Part shown: one piece after another, positions 9,319 to 18,403 of the stretch | Layout of the letters: each line of letters begins with the position of its first letter | How positions within the stretch are numbered: the first letter of the stretch is position 1 | Source of the DNA: Roseiarcus sp963779095 | GTDB lineage: Bacteria > Pseudomonadota > Alphaproteobacteria > Rhizobiales > Beijerinckiaceae | Length of the DNA: 64,000 nucleotides | Reading direction: 5' to 3' | Assembly: GCA_963779095.1 (NCBI GenBank) | Contig: CAVZWU010000016.1 | Span: forward strand, 372,001-436,000 | The notes under the pieces: model-generated | Databases searched by the model: none | Told to the model about the DNA's origin: nothing | The model's input: only the letters and a program-made list of their open reading frames with translations | Made by a program: the position numbers and the translations under genes

Positions 9319-10050
9319 TTACGCTGCCCACAGCCTCGCGGGCGCCTCGATTCCCTTGAGCTGATAGTCCTGCCCAGCGCTCTCCGGCAGGGCGGCAGCC
9401 GCCTTTTCGCGCACCGCGGCGGTCAGGAGAATTTGATCGGCCGCCGCGGCGCTCTGCGCGCGGGCGGCGACGTTCACCACCGTGCCGATCGCGGTCAGAT
9501 CGTGGTGCGTGCGGCCAAACTCGCCAAAATTGACGCGGCCGGTGTCGAGGCCGATGCCGACCCCGATTGTGGCGGCGTCAGGCCCGAACGCCTGCGAAAG
9601 CGCCTCCCGCCGTGCGCGCCAAAGGTCCTGGATCTCACGCGCGGCCGCAACCGCCTGAGCGGCGTGGTCTTCGCGCCGCATGGGAAAATTGAAAATGGCC
9701 AGGACCGCGTCGCCCATCGTCTTGTTGATGATGCCGTCGTGCTCCCAGATCGCCTCCCCGCAGACGTCGTAGAAGGCGTCGAGCAGGGTCGTGATCGCGC
9801 CGCTCGACTGCGACTGCGAAAGGCTGGTGTAGCCTCTCAGATCGGCAAACAGGATGGTCGCGTCGATCTCGATTTGTCGCGCCTTCATGACCCGCTCGAA
9901 CATCGTCTCGCAGATCGTGCAGGTGTTGGGGTTCATGCGGCTCGGGCGAATGCCAACAGCGCGGAATGGCATCGAGGCGACGCCGCGCAGGGGGACTGGA
10001 AGCTTCAGATTTTGCCAGCAGCCCTTGCAGAGGATCGGTTGCGACGCCAT
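9319..10050 (-). CDS. Class III adenylate/guanylate cyclase with N-terminal Cys cluster
   Basis: 243-residue nucleotide cyclase. The catalytic domain occupies roughly residues 60-230: the first metal Asp is in FADLRGYTSLS, the second in INKTMGDAVLAIF, which also carries the substrate-selecting Lys, and the transition-state region is VNVAARAQ. Residues 1-55 contain two CxxC-type pairs, CKGCW and CTICETMF, that could bind a metal or an iron-sulfur cluster. No membrane helix is evident, so a soluble regulator is likely. Monocistronic, convergent with the hydroxylase gene. Confidence 0.85.
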   Translation of the reverse strand: MASQPILCKGCWQNLKLPVPLRGVASMPFRAVGIRPSRMNPNTCTICETMFERVMKARQIEIDATILFADLRGYTSLSQSQSSGAITTLLDAFYDVCGEAIWEHDGIINKTMGDAVLAIFNFPMRREDHAAQAVAAAREIQDLWRARREALSQAFGPDAATIGVGIGLDTGRVNFGEFGRTHHDLTAIGTVVNVAARAQSAAAADQILLTAAVREKAAAALPESAGQDYQLKGIEAPARLWAA

Positions 10051-10123
10051 CGGGTGGCTTTCCTCGGAGTTGGGAGCGCGCTGTTTAGCACCAGGCGGGC
10101 GAGTGTCAACCAGGCGCAGCCTG

Positions 10124-11512
10124 TCAAATATGCAGGGGGTGGCCGAGCGCTGCGAGCGCCGACTCGTGGAAGGCTTCGCTCAGCGTCGGATGCGCGTGGA
10201 TGGTGAGTGCAATGTCTTCGAGGCGCGCGCCCATTTCCAGCGCGAGCGAAAAGGCGGCCGAGAGTTCCGAGACACCGGTGCCGACAGCGTGGATTCCGAG
10301 CACGACATGATTGTCGGCGCGCGCAACGATCCGCACGAAGCCCTCGTCGTCCTGCAGCGTCATGGCGCGGCCGTTGGCGCGGAACGGAAAATGGCCGACG
10401 CGGATTTCGCCATGAGCGGCCTTGGCGGCCTCGGGCGAGAGCCCCACGGCGACGATCTCCGGGTCGGTGAAGCAGATCGCTGGGATAGCGACGCGGTCGA
10501 AGGCGCGCTTCTGGCCGGCGATGATCTCGGCGACCATCTCGCCTTGCGCCATGGCGCGATGGGCGAGCATCGGCTCGCCGGTCAAGTCGCCAATCGCCCA
10601 GACGTCGCGCATCGAGGTCGCGCAGGTCGCGTCGACGCGCACGAACGGCCCCCTCATCGTCAGATCAAGCGTCTCGAGGCCGAAGCCGCTCGTGCGCGCG
10701 CGCCGGCCGACCGCGACCAGCGCCTTGTCAGCGGGAACCGCGCGTTCCTTGCCGTCCGCGCCCATGACGTTGAGGACGCCGTCAGCGTAAGCAATCGCCC
10801 CCGCGCCGACCAGCGTTTCGACGCCAAGATCGGCGAGGCGCCGCACGACCGGCTGCGTCAGTTCCGCATCGTAAACCGGCAGAATCTTGGGGAGCGCCTC
10901 GACGATCGTCACCCTGGCGCCGAACTTGGCGAAAGCCATGCCAAGCTCCATGCCGATATAGCCGGCGCCGACCACGGCGAGCGATTTGGGAACCTCGGTC
11001 AGCGCGAGCGCATCGGTCGATGAGAGAATGTCGCCGCCGAACGGGAGCGCAGGCAATTCCACCGGCTCCGACCCCGTCGCAAGGACGAGATGTTCGGCTG
11101 CGATTCGGCTCTCGCCGGTGTCTGCGCGCACAGTAGCGGCCTTGCCGTCGACGATGGTCGCCGTGCCGAGGAGCGTGCGCACCTTGGCCTTCTTCAGAAG
11201 CGCGCCGACGCCGCCCGTGAGCCTTGTGACGATTCCATCCTTCCAGGCGATGGTGCGCGCGAAATCGAGCTTCGGCGTCGCGACTGAGAGCCCGATCGCG
11301 TTCAGCGCCCGCGGATCAATGAGGCCGTGCGCTGCGCCGGCCGCGTGGATCAGCGCCTTCGAGGGAATGCAGCCGACATTGAGGCAGGTCCCGCCGAGCC
11401 GGTCGGCTTCGACCAGAATCGTGTCGAGGCCGAGCTGGCCGGCGCGGATCGCCGCGACATAGCCGCCCGGCCCGCCGCCGATGACGAGAACCTTGCAGCG
11501 AAGCTCGTTCAT
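10124..11512 (-). CDS. lpdA: Dihydrolipoyl dehydrogenase (E3 of branched-chain oxoacid dehydrogenase)
   Basis: 462-residue flavoprotein that reoxidises the lipoyl arm of the E2 core with NAD. The FAD motif GGGPGGYVAAIRAGQLG, the redox disulfide GGTCLNVGCIPSK, the NAD-binding VVGAGYIGMELG and the C-terminal His-Glu segment HAHPTLSE are all present. It starts 1 nt after the E2 stop, making it the last gene of the E1a-E1b-E2-E3 operon and most likely specific to that complex. Confidence 0.95.
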   Translation of the reverse strand: MNELRCKVLVIGGGPGGYVAAIRAGQLGLDTILVEADRLGGTCLNVGCIPSKALIHAAGAAHGLIDPRALNAIGLSVATPKLDFARTIAWKDGIVTRLTGGVGALLKKAKVRTLLGTATIVDGKAATVRADTGESRIAAEHLVLATGSEPVELPALPFGGDILSSTDALALTEVPKSLAVVGAGYIGMELGMAFAKFGARVTIVEALPKILPVYDAELTQPVVRRLADLGVETLVGAGAIAYADGVLNVMGADGKERAVPADKALVAVGRRARTSGFGLETLDLTMRGPFVRVDATCATSMRDVWAIGDLTGEPMLAHRAMAQGEMVAEIIAGQKRAFDRVAIPAICFTDPEIVAVGLSPEAAKAAHGEIRVGHFPFRANGRAMTLQDDEGFVRIVARADNHVVLGIHAVGTGVSELSAAFSLALEMGARLEDIALTIHAHPTLSEAFHESALAALGHPLHI

Positions 11513-11513
11513 A

Positions 11514-12821
11514 TCAATCCTCGATGAACAGCGCCGCCGGGGTCTCGATCAGCGCCCGCGCCCGCTGGATGAAGGTCGCGGCGTCATAGCCGTCGACGAC
11601 GCGATGATCGAATGACGACGACAGGTTCATCACTTTGCGTGGAGCGAAGGCGCCGTCGCGCCACACGGGCTTCACGACGATCTTGTTGACGCCGACGATC
11701 GCCACTTCCGGCCGGTTGACGATCGGCGTCGAGGCGATCCCGCCGAGCGGCCCAAGCGAGGTGAGCGTGATCGTCGAGCCCGACAGCTCCTCGCGCGCCG
11801 CGACGCCAACGCGCGCCGCCTCGCTCACCCGCCGCATTTCGCGCGCGCACGGATAGAGGCCCAGCGTCTCGGCGTGGCGCACCACCGGAACCATGAGGCC
11901 GTTCGGCGTCTGCGTCGCCACGCCAAGGTGCACGGCGCCGAAGCGGGTGATGACATCGTTGTCGTCGTCGTAGTGGGCGTTCACCTGCGGAAACTCGGCG
12001 ACCGCTTTCACGATGGTCAGCATGAGGAAGGGCAGAAGGGTGAGCTTGGGCCGTTCTTCAGTGGAGCGGGCGTTGAGCGAAGCGCGCAATTCCTCGAGCG
12101 CGGTGACGTCGACTTCCTCGACATAGGAGAAATGCGCGACCCGGCGCGCGGACTCGGCCATGTTCTCGGCGATGCGGCGGCGCATGCCGACAACCTTGAT
12201 CGTCTCGACCGCCTGGTTGGGCGCACGGCCTCCCTGTTGCGGCGCGGCCTCGGGCGGACGGGCGATAGTGGCGTCGAGATCCTGGTGCGTGATGCGCCCC
12301 GCGGGGCCGGAGCCACGCACGAATCTCAGATCGACACCGGCCTCGCGTGCTTTCAGGCGCACGGAGGGCGAGGCGAGGGGCTTTTCACCGGGAGGACGCG
12401 GCGCGCCCGTGTGCAGGGCGGGCGGGGGCGGCGCCCTTCGAGACGCCTGCTGCGCACGCTCCTCAGGGCGAGACTCTGCCGGCTTGGGCTCGACGGGCTC
12501 AGGTTTGAGGCGCGCCGGCGTCGGCTCGACCTGCTGCGAGCGCGATTTTGGCGCCGCGGGGAGAAGCGAATCGGGAAGGCCCGGCGCGTCGATGCGGATC
12601 AGCTCGGCGCCGACCGCCAGCACGTCGCCGACCGCGCCGCCGAGCGCAAGCACGCTACCCGCCACGGGAGTCGCAATGTCGACCGTCGCCTTGTCGGTCA
12701 TCACCGCAGCGACGACCTGATCCTCCTTGACGAGATCGCCGATCTTCACATGCCATTCGACGATCTCGGCTTCCGCCACCCCTTCGCCAACGTCGGGCAT
12801 CTTGATCGAGCGCACGCCCAT
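11514..12821 (-). CDS. bkdB: Branched-chain 2-oxoacid dehydrogenase E2 (dihydrolipoamide acyltransferase)
   Basis: 435-residue acyltransferase core. Domain order: an N-terminal lipoyl domain (residues 1-80, lipoylated Lys in MTDKATVDI), a Pro/Ala/Arg-rich linker (about 90-155), a peripheral-subunit-binding domain (ASPSVRLKAREAGVDL), and the catalytic domain ending with DHRVVDGYDAATF, which carries the catalytic His and Asp. The open frame runs upstream to 13265 over the E1-beta gene, but the true ATG is at 12821, overlapping the E1-beta stop by one base (TGATG). Confidence 0.93.
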   Translation of the reverse strand: MGVRSIKMPDVGEGVAEAEIVEWHVKIGDLVKEDQVVAAVMTDKATVDIATPVAGSVLALGGAVGDVLAVGAELIRIDAPGLPDSLLPAAPKSRSQQVEPTPARLKPEPVEPKPAESRPEERAQQASRRAPPPPALHTGAPRPPGEKPLASPSVRLKAREAGVDLRFVRGSGPAGRITHQDLDATIARPPEAAPQQGGRAPNQAVETIKVVGMRRRIAENMAESARRVAHFSYVEEVDVTALEELRASLNARSTEERPKLTLLPFLMLTIVKAVAEFPQVNAHYDDDNDVITRFGAVHLGVATQTPNGLMVPVVRHAETLGLYPCAREMRRVSEAARVGVAAREELSGSTITLTSLGPLGGIASTPIVNRPEVAIVGVNKIVVKPVWRDGAFAPRKVMNLSSSFDHRVVDGYDAATFIQRARALIETPAALFIED

Positions 12822-13837
12822 CACGAAGCCTCCATGGCCTTCAAGAGCGCGCGCCCGACGCGCGCTGGCCCGGGGAAATAGTCCCATTCCTCCGCATGCG
12901 GATAGGGCGTGTCCCAGCCGGCGACACGCAGGACCGGCGCCTCGAGCGCATAGAAGCAGCGCTCCGCCACCTGTGCGGCGAGTTCGGCGCCGAAGCCCGA
13001 GGTCAGCGTCGCCTCGTGCACGATGACGCAGCGGCCGGTCTTGTTCACCGACGCCTCGATGGCGTCGATGTCGAGCGGCAGCAGCGTGCGCAGATCGATG
13101 ATCTCCGCGTCGATCCCGGTCTCCTCGGCCGCCGCCTCCGAAACATGAACCATCGTGCCATAGCAGAGGACGGTTACGCCCTTGCCCTCGCGCCGGACCG
13201 CAGCCTTGCCGAGCGGCACGATGTAACGCCCCGCCGGCGCCTCGCTTAAGGGGTGCTTCGCCCAAGGAACGACGGGCTGGTCGGGATGGCCTGCGAACGG
13301 ACCATTGTAGAGGCGCTTGGGCTCGAGAAAGATGACCGGATCGTCGTCCTCGATGGAGGCGATCAGAAGCCCCTTGGCGTCATAAGGGTTGGACGGAATC
13401 ACGGTCTTGAGGCCGGAGACGTGGGTGAACAAAGCCTCGGGACTCTGGCTGTGCGTCTGCCCGCCATAGATGCCGCCGCCGACCGGCATGCGGAGCACGA
13501 TCGGAGCGAAAAACTCGCCGCCCGAGCGATAGCGTAAGCGGGCGGCCTCGGACACGATCTGATCGTAGCCGGGATAGACATAGTCGGCGAACTGGATCTC
13601 GGCGACCGCCCGAAGCCCATAGGCGCCCATGCCGATCGCGACGCCGACGATTCCCGATTCGTTGATCGGCGCGTCGAAGCAACGCGACTTGCCATATTTG
13701 CGCTGGAGCCCATCGGTGCAGCGGAACACGCCGCCGAAATAGCCGACGTCCTCGCCGAACACGACCACGCGCTCGTCCTCGGCCATCTTGCAATCCATGG
13801 CGTCGCGGATCGCCTCGACCATCGACATGCGCGGCAT
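12821..13837 (-). CDS. bkdA2: Branched-chain 2-oxoacid dehydrogenase E1 beta subunit
   Basis: 338-residue transketolase-like subunit that with E1-alpha decarboxylates branched-chain 2-oxoacids using thiamine diphosphate. Conserved segments: VVVFGEDVGYFGGVFRCT, FDAPINESGIVGVAIGMG, FADYVYPGYDQIVSEAARLRY and VHEATLTSGFGAE. The start at 13837 (MPRMSMVEAIRDAM) lies 4 nt after the E1-alpha stop; the longer open frame is not supported. Intact and part of a tight operon. Confidence 0.94.
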   Translation of the reverse strand: MPRMSMVEAIRDAMDCKMAEDERVVVFGEDVGYFGGVFRCTDGLQRKYGKSRCFDAPINESGIVGVAIGMGAYGLRAVAEIQFADYVYPGYDQIVSEAARLRYRSGGEFFAPIVLRMPVGGGIYGGQTHSQSPEALFTHVSGLKTVIPSNPYDAKGLLIASIEDDDPVIFLEPKRLYNGPFAGHPDQPVVPWAKHPLSEAPAGRYIVPLGKAAVRREGKGVTVLCYGTMVHVSEAAAEETGIDAEIIDLRTLLPLDIDAIEASVNKTGRCVIVHEATLTSGFGAELAAQVAERCFYALEAPVLRVAGWDTPYPHAEEWDYFPGPARVGRALLKAMEAS

Positions 13838-13841
13838 GGCG

Positions 13842-15074
13842 CTAGACTCCGAGTTGCTGGCGCTGCTCGCGCAGATGGCGCGGCATCTCCTTGTAGACCT
13901 GCTCGAACATCGTCGCCGCGCTCGGCTTCGGCCCGTCATGCAGCGTGCCGTGGCTCTCCGCTTCCTTGGCGGCGTCGAGAATCTCGGCGTCGACCTCGGC
14001 CTGCATCTGCTTATGACGCTCCTCGCTCCACGCCCCGATGCGGATGAGGTGGGTTTTGAGCCGCTCGACTGGATCGCCCAATGGCCACGCGGACCATTCG
14101 TCCTTGGGGCGATATTTCGACGGATCGTCCGAGGTCGAGTGTGCGCCGGCGCGGTAGGTCACCCATTCGATCAGCGTCGGGCCCAGATTGGCGCGCGCGC
14201 GCTCGACCGCCCATAGAGACGCGGCATGGACCGCAAGATAGTCGTTGCCGTCGACGCGCAGCGAGGGAATGCCGAAGCCATGGGCGCGCGCCGCGAATTT
14301 GGCGCTCTCGCCGCCCGCGATGCCCTGATAGGAGGAGATCGCCCACTGGTTGTTGACCACGTTGAGAATGACCGGGGGGCGGTAGACGGAGGCGAACACC
14401 AGCGCCGAGTGGAAATCGCTCTCCGCCGTCGCGCCTTCGCCGATCCAGCCCGAGGCGATGCGGGTGTCGCCGGAAATCGCCGAGGCCATCGCCCAGCCGA
14501 CCGCGTGGGGATATTGTGTGCCGAGATTGCCCGAGACGGTGAAGAACCCGGCCTTTTTGAACGAATAGAGCCCGGGAAGCTGGCGGCCGTTCAGATGATC
14601 CTTCTCGTTGGAGAAGATCTCGCACATCATTTCGACGATCGGCCAGCCGAGCGCGATGAGCAGGCCTTGCTGGCGGTAAGTCGGAAAGCACATGTCGCCC
14701 TCGGCAAGCGCCTTGCGATGGGCGGTCGCGATCGCCTCCTCGCCGAGGCAGGTGATGTAGAACGACGTCTTGCCCTGGCGCTGCGAGAGCAGCATGCGCG
14801 CGTCGAAGGCGCGGGTCAGCATCATGTGGCGCAGACCCTCGCGCTTTTCTTCGGCGTTGAGCGACCCCGCCCACTCGCCGACCGCTTCGCCGTTGTCGTC
14901 GAGCGCGCGGATCATCGTATAGGCGAAATCGCGGATGTCGGACGGGCTGACGTCGATTGGCGGACGGGAAACCTCGCCCGCCTTGGCGACGCCGACATGG
15001 CTGAAATCGGGCCGAGCGCCCGGGCGCACGGTCGGCTCGGGCACGTGCAGCGAAAGGCGGGCGGCGCTGGTCAT
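13842..15074 (-). CDS. bkdA1: Branched-chain 2-oxoacid dehydrogenase E1 alpha subunit
   Basis: 410-residue thiamine-dependent subunit. The diphosphate-binding GDxxxxxN-like region is seen as GWIGEGATAESDFHSAL to VVNNQWAIS, and the phosphorylation-loop-like segment is YRAGAHSTSDDPSKYR. The N-terminal extension of about 60 residues is usual for the BCKD rather than the pyruvate type. It is the first gene of the operon E1a-E1b-E2-E3. Products are isobutyryl-, isovaleryl- and 2-methylbutyryl-CoA. Confidence 0.94.
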   Translation of the reverse strand: MTSAARLSLHVPEPTVRPGARPDFSHVGVAKAGEVSRPPIDVSPSDIRDFAYTMIRALDDNGEAVGEWAGSLNAEEKREGLRHMMLTRAFDARMLLSQRQGKTSFYITCLGEEAIATAHRKALAEGDMCFPTYRQQGLLIALGWPIVEMMCEIFSNEKDHLNGRQLPGLYSFKKAGFFTVSGNLGTQYPHAVGWAMASAISGDTRIASGWIGEGATAESDFHSALVFASVYRPPVILNVVNNQWAISSYQGIAGGESAKFAARAHGFGIPSLRVDGNDYLAVHAASLWAVERARANLGPTLIEWVTYRAGAHSTSDDPSKYRPKDEWSAWPLGDPVERLKTHLIRIGAWSEERHKQMQAEVDAEILDAAKEAESHGTLHDGPKPSAATMFEQVYKEMPRHLREQRQQLGV

Positions 15075-15194
15075 TGACGGTTCTCCGGCGGCGCGTTTCG
15101 GCGGCGCCCGATGCTGATTGCGAATGATTTTAGCGCCGGGCGGGCGCCATTGTCATGCGGGCGGGGAGAAGGGCAGGCCGGCGCGGCGGCGCCG

Positions 15195-15223
15195 TTGACA
15201 GCGGCCCGCCCGCGCTCTTAAGA
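15195..15223 (+). promoter_or_regulatory. Sigma70-type promoter for tRNA-Leu
   Basis: A perfect -35 TTGACA (15195-15200), a 17-nt spacer and a -10-like TTAAGA (15218-15223) stand 11 nt before the first base of the tRNA. Confidence 0.55.
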
Positions 15224-15234
15224 AGCGGGCCCGT

Positions 15235-15319
15235 GCCCAGGTGGCGGAATTGGTAGACGCACTGGTTTCAGGTACCAGCGGTGCAAGCCGTGAAGGTTCG
15301 AGTCCTTTCCTGGGCACCA
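15235..15319 (+). tRNA. tRNA-Leu (anticodon CAG)
   Basis: 85-nt tRNA with a GCCCAGG/CCTGGGC acceptor stem, an anticodon arm CTGGT-TTCAGGT-ACCAG, a long variable arm, a T-arm with GGTTCGAGTCC, and an encoded CCA end (15317-15319). The CAG anticodon reads CUG. Its 3' end is the integration site of the element that follows. Confidence 0.96.
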
Positions 15320-15354
15320 TCTTGGCGTTTCAAGACGTTCAAGTTTGTCCAAAA
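15304..15354 (+). repeat. Left attachment site (attL) in tRNA-Leu 3' end
   Basis: Covers the last acceptor-stem bases and CCA of tRNA-Leu plus about 35 nt downstream. It is matched imperfectly by 24909-24957, with conserved blocks CCTTTCCT, GCACCA and GTCCAAAA. Confidence 0.65.
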
Positions 15355-15430
15355 ACCTCCCACAATCAACAACTTATGGTCTGGAAAGCGTCGAAGTCGG
15401 TCTGGCGGCGTCCGTTTGCGTCCAGCAAAT

Positions 15431-15452
15431 TTGTTGGTAGATTCGTTGGTAT
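15431..15452 (+). repeat. Left arm-type repeat pair (GTTGGTA x2)
   Basis: Two copies of GTTGGTA with 12-nt periodicity (GTTGGTAGATTCGTTGGTAT). The right end of the island has the same pair at 24828-24849, differing at two bases inside the 20-bp core. Their position inside both att sites fits integrase arm-binding sites. Confidence 0.5.
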
Positions 15453-15482
15453 GCGGCATCCACGCCGCGCGGTGATACCAAC

Positions 15483-16745
15483 ATGGCCCTTACCGATCTC
15501 GCCATAAAGCGCGCTCTCCCCGGCGCGAAAATTGTGAAGCTTTCGGACGGCGGCGGGCTGCAATTGTGGATCACTCCCGATGGCGCAAAACGTTGGCGCA
15601 TCGCCTATCGCTTTTGCGGGTCGCAAAAGACCCTCGCGGTGGGCGTCTATCCCGATATTGGTTTGAAAGACGCCCGTAACGCGCGCGAAGCCGCTCGCAA
15701 GATATTGGCGCAAGGACAAGACCCCTTGCAGGTCAAGAGGGCGACCAAGGCCGCGAAAGCAGAGGCCGGCGCGAACAGCTTCGCCGCCGTCGCGGGTGAG
15801 TTGGCGGAAAAGAAGCGCCGCGACGGTAAAGCGGCGTCCACACTTCGCAAATTTGACTGGTTCATGACCTTCGCCTTTCCGGCGTTGGGGTCGCGACCGA
15901 TCGGCGGGATTTCAGCGCGCGACGTCCTCGCGGTTCTCAAAGACGTCGAGGCGCGCGGCACGCACGAAACCGCCCGCAAGCTGCGAACCGCGATTGGCGA
16001 CGTATTCCGATTCGCGATCGCCACTGCGCGCGCCGATAATGACCCGACCATAGCGTTACGCGGTGCGTTGGTGATGCCGACGGTCACGCCGCGCGCCGCC
16101 ATCGTCGCACCGAAAGCGTTCGGTGGGCTGCTGCGCGCGATTGAAGACTACGAAGGCACTCTCGAAACACGCGCCGCCCTGGAAGTTCTCGCGCTCACCT
16201 TTGTGCGCCCCGGCGAATTGCGCGCGGCCAAGTGGGCCGAATTCGACCTCGACGCCGCAGTCTGGGAAATCCCCGCCACTCGCATGAAAATGCGCAAGCC
16301 GCACCGCGTTCCGCTGGCACCGCGCGTGGTGGCAATCCTCAGAGGGCTTCGGAAACTGACCGGACGAGGCCAGTTCCTTTTCCCGTCTGTGCGGACGATC
16401 GCGCGCTGCATGTCGGAGAATACCTTGAACGCCGCCCTGCGCCGGATGGGCTTCACGAATGAGGACATGACGAGCCACGGCTTCCGCGCGTCGGCCTCGT
16501 CGATGTTGAATGAATGCGGCCTTTGGAACGCCGACGCCATCGAGCGGCAACTAGCGCATGTCGACGGCGATAGCGTCCGTCGAGCGTATGCGCGCGCCGA
16601 ATTTTGGGACGAGCGCGTTCGCATGATGTCTTGGTGGGCAGATCGATGCGAGGAATTGAAGCGAGGCGGGCAAATAATACCGCTTGTCCGAGTCGGTTCA
16701 AGGGATCGAAGGAATCGAAAGGACAAAACGCCACGTTCTTGTTGA
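15483..16745 (+). CDS. P4-type tyrosine integrase (DUF4102 N-terminus)
   Basis: 420-residue site-specific recombinase. Residues 1-85 are the arm-binding DUF4102 domain (LSDGGGLQLWITPDGAKRW). The core-binding domain follows, and the catalytic domain shows Arg in LTFVRPGELRAAKW, His-x-x-Arg in MTSHGFRASASSML, a second His in QLAHVDG and the nucleophile Tyr in VRRAYARAEF. It begins 163 nt from tRNA-Leu and reads away from it, the usual arrangement for tRNA-targeting islands. Apparently intact and therefore possibly active. Confidence 0.93.
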   Translation: MALTDLAIKRALPGAKIVKLSDGGGLQLWITPDGAKRWRIAYRFCGSQKTLAVGVYPDIGLKDARNAREAARKILAQGQDPLQVKRATKAAKAEAGANSFAAVAGELAEKKRRDGKAASTLRKFDWFMTFAFPALGSRPIGGISARDVLAVLKDVEARGTHETARKLRTAIGDVFRFAIATARADNDPTIALRGALVMPTVTPRAAIVAPKAFGGLLRAIEDYEGTLETRAALEVLALTFVRPGELRAAKWAEFDLDAAVWEIPATRMKMRKPHRVPLAPRVVAILRGLRKLTGRGQFLFPSVRTIARCMSENTLNAALRRMGFTNEDMTSHGFRASASSMLNECGLWNADAIERQLAHVDGDSVRRAYARAEFWDERVRMMSWWADRCEELKRGGQIIPLVRVGSRDRRNRKDKTPRSC

Positions 16746-16761
16746 ACGGTGCCGATACGAG

Positions 16762-17583
16762 ATGCAAGAATCAGCAACCGGCAGTGTGCCGCTGATTCGG
16801 AGGCTCGACGTGTCCGACGGTCACACGGGGTCATATGAACCAATTCAGGAACTTAAAATCGAAGATCGGCAATACGACTTAATGAGCCGCGCATGCTCAA
16901 GCTGCGGAACTGAGCATTTTGAAATTTGGCGTTGGAGCGGGGCTTCGTTCGCCCGTTATAAAATGCCCCCCGATTTTACCGTTGATGCTTTTCTGCAGTT
17001 TGTTGAACCGCTAGATGAACAACTGCTGGAAACCGCTCCCGACATTCTTGAAGGGTTTTGTGAGAAATTATATGAAGTCAATTCCTCAACAGGGGTTGAG
17101 GCCGATTTCAGTTTTTCCTTCCGATTACTAGAATATGCTAGGCGACGACTTGCCACGCTGGACAAATTAGGCGTGCTGGAGGCCATTGAATCTGTCGAAG
17201 AACCGAAAGACGCCTCATCGATTGCCTTGAGAGCAGCATTTGAACTCGGCTCTGCCGCCGCTGAGCATCGCCTTATGGTCAGTTGGGAAGACTATCTTCA
17301 CGACGGCGTGGCGATGTCGGAATGGCGAAACGCTGGGCTGCCGAAGGCGCGACAGGAGCGGATTCGCCAAGGAGCAAAAACGCGATCGGCGATCTTGAAA
17401 GCTGCAAGTCAACTCTACCAGGACCACCCTGAGCTATTGCGGAATGATTCGGAGACCGCGCGGCGGATCATCCGATTGCACCTCCCCGGACTCCAAAAAG
17501 GCAACAATCAACAAGTTGGCTTGGACGCGATCACGCGTCATTTGCGCGATGCTCGGCGAACGGCGAAGCGTCCGGAAAATTGA
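16762..17583 (+). CDS. Hypothetical island protein
   Basis: About 273 residues, no family recognised. The start is uncertain: ATG at 16762 avoids overlap with the integrase, though the frame is open from 16684. There is a CSSCGTEHFEIW segment near residue 45 that resembles a small zinc-binding knuckle. The C-terminal 100 residues are basic (LPKARQERIRQGAKTRSAIL and ITRHLRDARRTAKRPEN), suggesting a helical DNA-binding part. Composition is clearly less GC-rich than the flanking chromosome, in keeping with island cargo. Confidence 0.6.
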   Translation: MQESATGSVPLIRRLDVSDGHTGSYEPIQELKIEDRQYDLMSRACSSCGTEHFEIWRWSGASFARYKMPPDFTVDAFLQFVEPLDEQLLETAPDILEGFCEKLYEVNSSTGVEADFSFSFRLLEYARRRLATLDKLGVLEAIESVEEPKDASSIALRAAFELGSAAAEHRLMVSWEDYLHDGVAMSEWRNAGLPKARQERIRQGAKTRSAILKAASQLYQDHPELLRNDSETARRIIRLHLPGLQKGNNQQVGLDAITRHLRDARRTAKRPEN

Positions 17584-17680
17584 TACATTGCTCCGAACCT
17601 CGGAAAATCCTCTCGGATATTCCGGACTCAAAATTCTAGCTTCCAGGCAGTCAAATCCAATTGGAGCCTTTGGAAGCCAA

Positions 17681-17923
17681 ATGATTCCTACTAAGTCCCA
17701 TCGTCCGCCTCTCGCGATGTCGCTAGCGGGTCGGTTCCTGCCGGAAGAGGGTTTCGTGCGGATATCGGCGATCCTAAGCCCTGGGGGCCCCATTCCTGTT
17801 TCGAAATCCACGTGGTGGGCGGGCGTTAAAACCGGACGCTTCCCGGCCCCTGTGAAGCTTGGTCCCGGTACCACCGTTTGGCGCGTCGCGGATATCCGCA
17901 ACCTCATCGACAAGGCGTCCTGA
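17681..17923 (+). CDS. AlpA-like excisionase/regulator
   Basis: About 80 residues. The segment FVRISAILSPGGPIPVSKSTWWAGVKTGRFPAPVKLGP, then VWRVADIRNLID, is the winged-helix AlpA/phage excisionase pattern. GGAAG lies 6 nt upstream of the ATG at 17681; an alternative start is 17717. Products of this type control excision or expression of the neighbouring integrase. It ends 3 nt before the next gene. Confidence 0.72.
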   Translation: MIPTKSHRPPLAMSLAGRFLPEEGFVRISAILSPGGPIPVSKSTWWAGVKTGRFPAPVKLGPGTTVWRVADIRNLIDKAS

Positions 17924-17926
17924 CGC

Positions 17927-18403
17927 ATGGCGAAGCGGCTTAACGGCCGCCGCGTCAAAATCCATCGCAGTTACACCACCTCGGAAGCAGCCAAGCTTCT
18001 GGGGGTGGTGAAACATACCGTCAGCCGATGGATTCACGACGGCCTCCCCGTGATCGAACGCAAACGCCCGCTGCTCGTTCACGGCTCCGACCTGCGCGCC
18101 TTCCTCCAGGCGCGCCAACCTCTCAAGCAGCCCTGCCGGCCTGGACAGTTCTACTGCCTACCCTGCCGCGTTCCAAAGCGCCCCGCCTTCGGCGAGGCGG
18201 ATTTCCGGCCAACGACAGCGAAGACCGGGATGCTTGAGGGCCTATGTCCGGACTGTGGCTCTATGATCTACCGCGTCGCCAGAACCGCCTCGCTCGCCAC
18301 TGCCGTCGGCGACCTCAATGTAACGCAGCACCCGGCGCGGCAACGCATAAGCGATAACCTCTCTCCCTCCTCAAATGTTCAGTTCGAAGGACCTTCAGAA
18401 TGA
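17927..18403 (+). CDS. HTH (excisionase-type) protein with C-terminal zinc-ribbon cysteines
   Basis: 158 residues. Residues 15-60 form an excisionase/MerR-like winged helix (TTSEAAKLLGVVKHTVSRWI, then a wing). Residues 65-110 carry two cysteine pairs (FYCLPCRVPK and GLCPDCGSM) spaced like a zinc ribbon. The stop overlaps the start of the following recombinase (ATGA), so the two are translated together. I take them as a functional pair in which this protein positions the recombinase. Confidence 0.7.
   Translation: MAKRLNGRRVKIHRSYTTSEAAKLLGVVKHTVSRWIHDGLPVIERKRPLLVHGSDLRAFLQARQPLKQPCRPGQFYCLPCRVPKRPAFGEADFRPTTAKTGMLEGLCPDCGSMIYRVARTASLATAVGDLNVTQHPARQRISDNLSPSSNVQFEGPSE

Noticed and set aside
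11514..13265. A 583-residue E2 protein starting at 13265
   Set aside because: The first part overlaps E1-beta in another frame and has no domain; the lipoyl domain starts at ATG 12821, coupled to the E1-beta stop.
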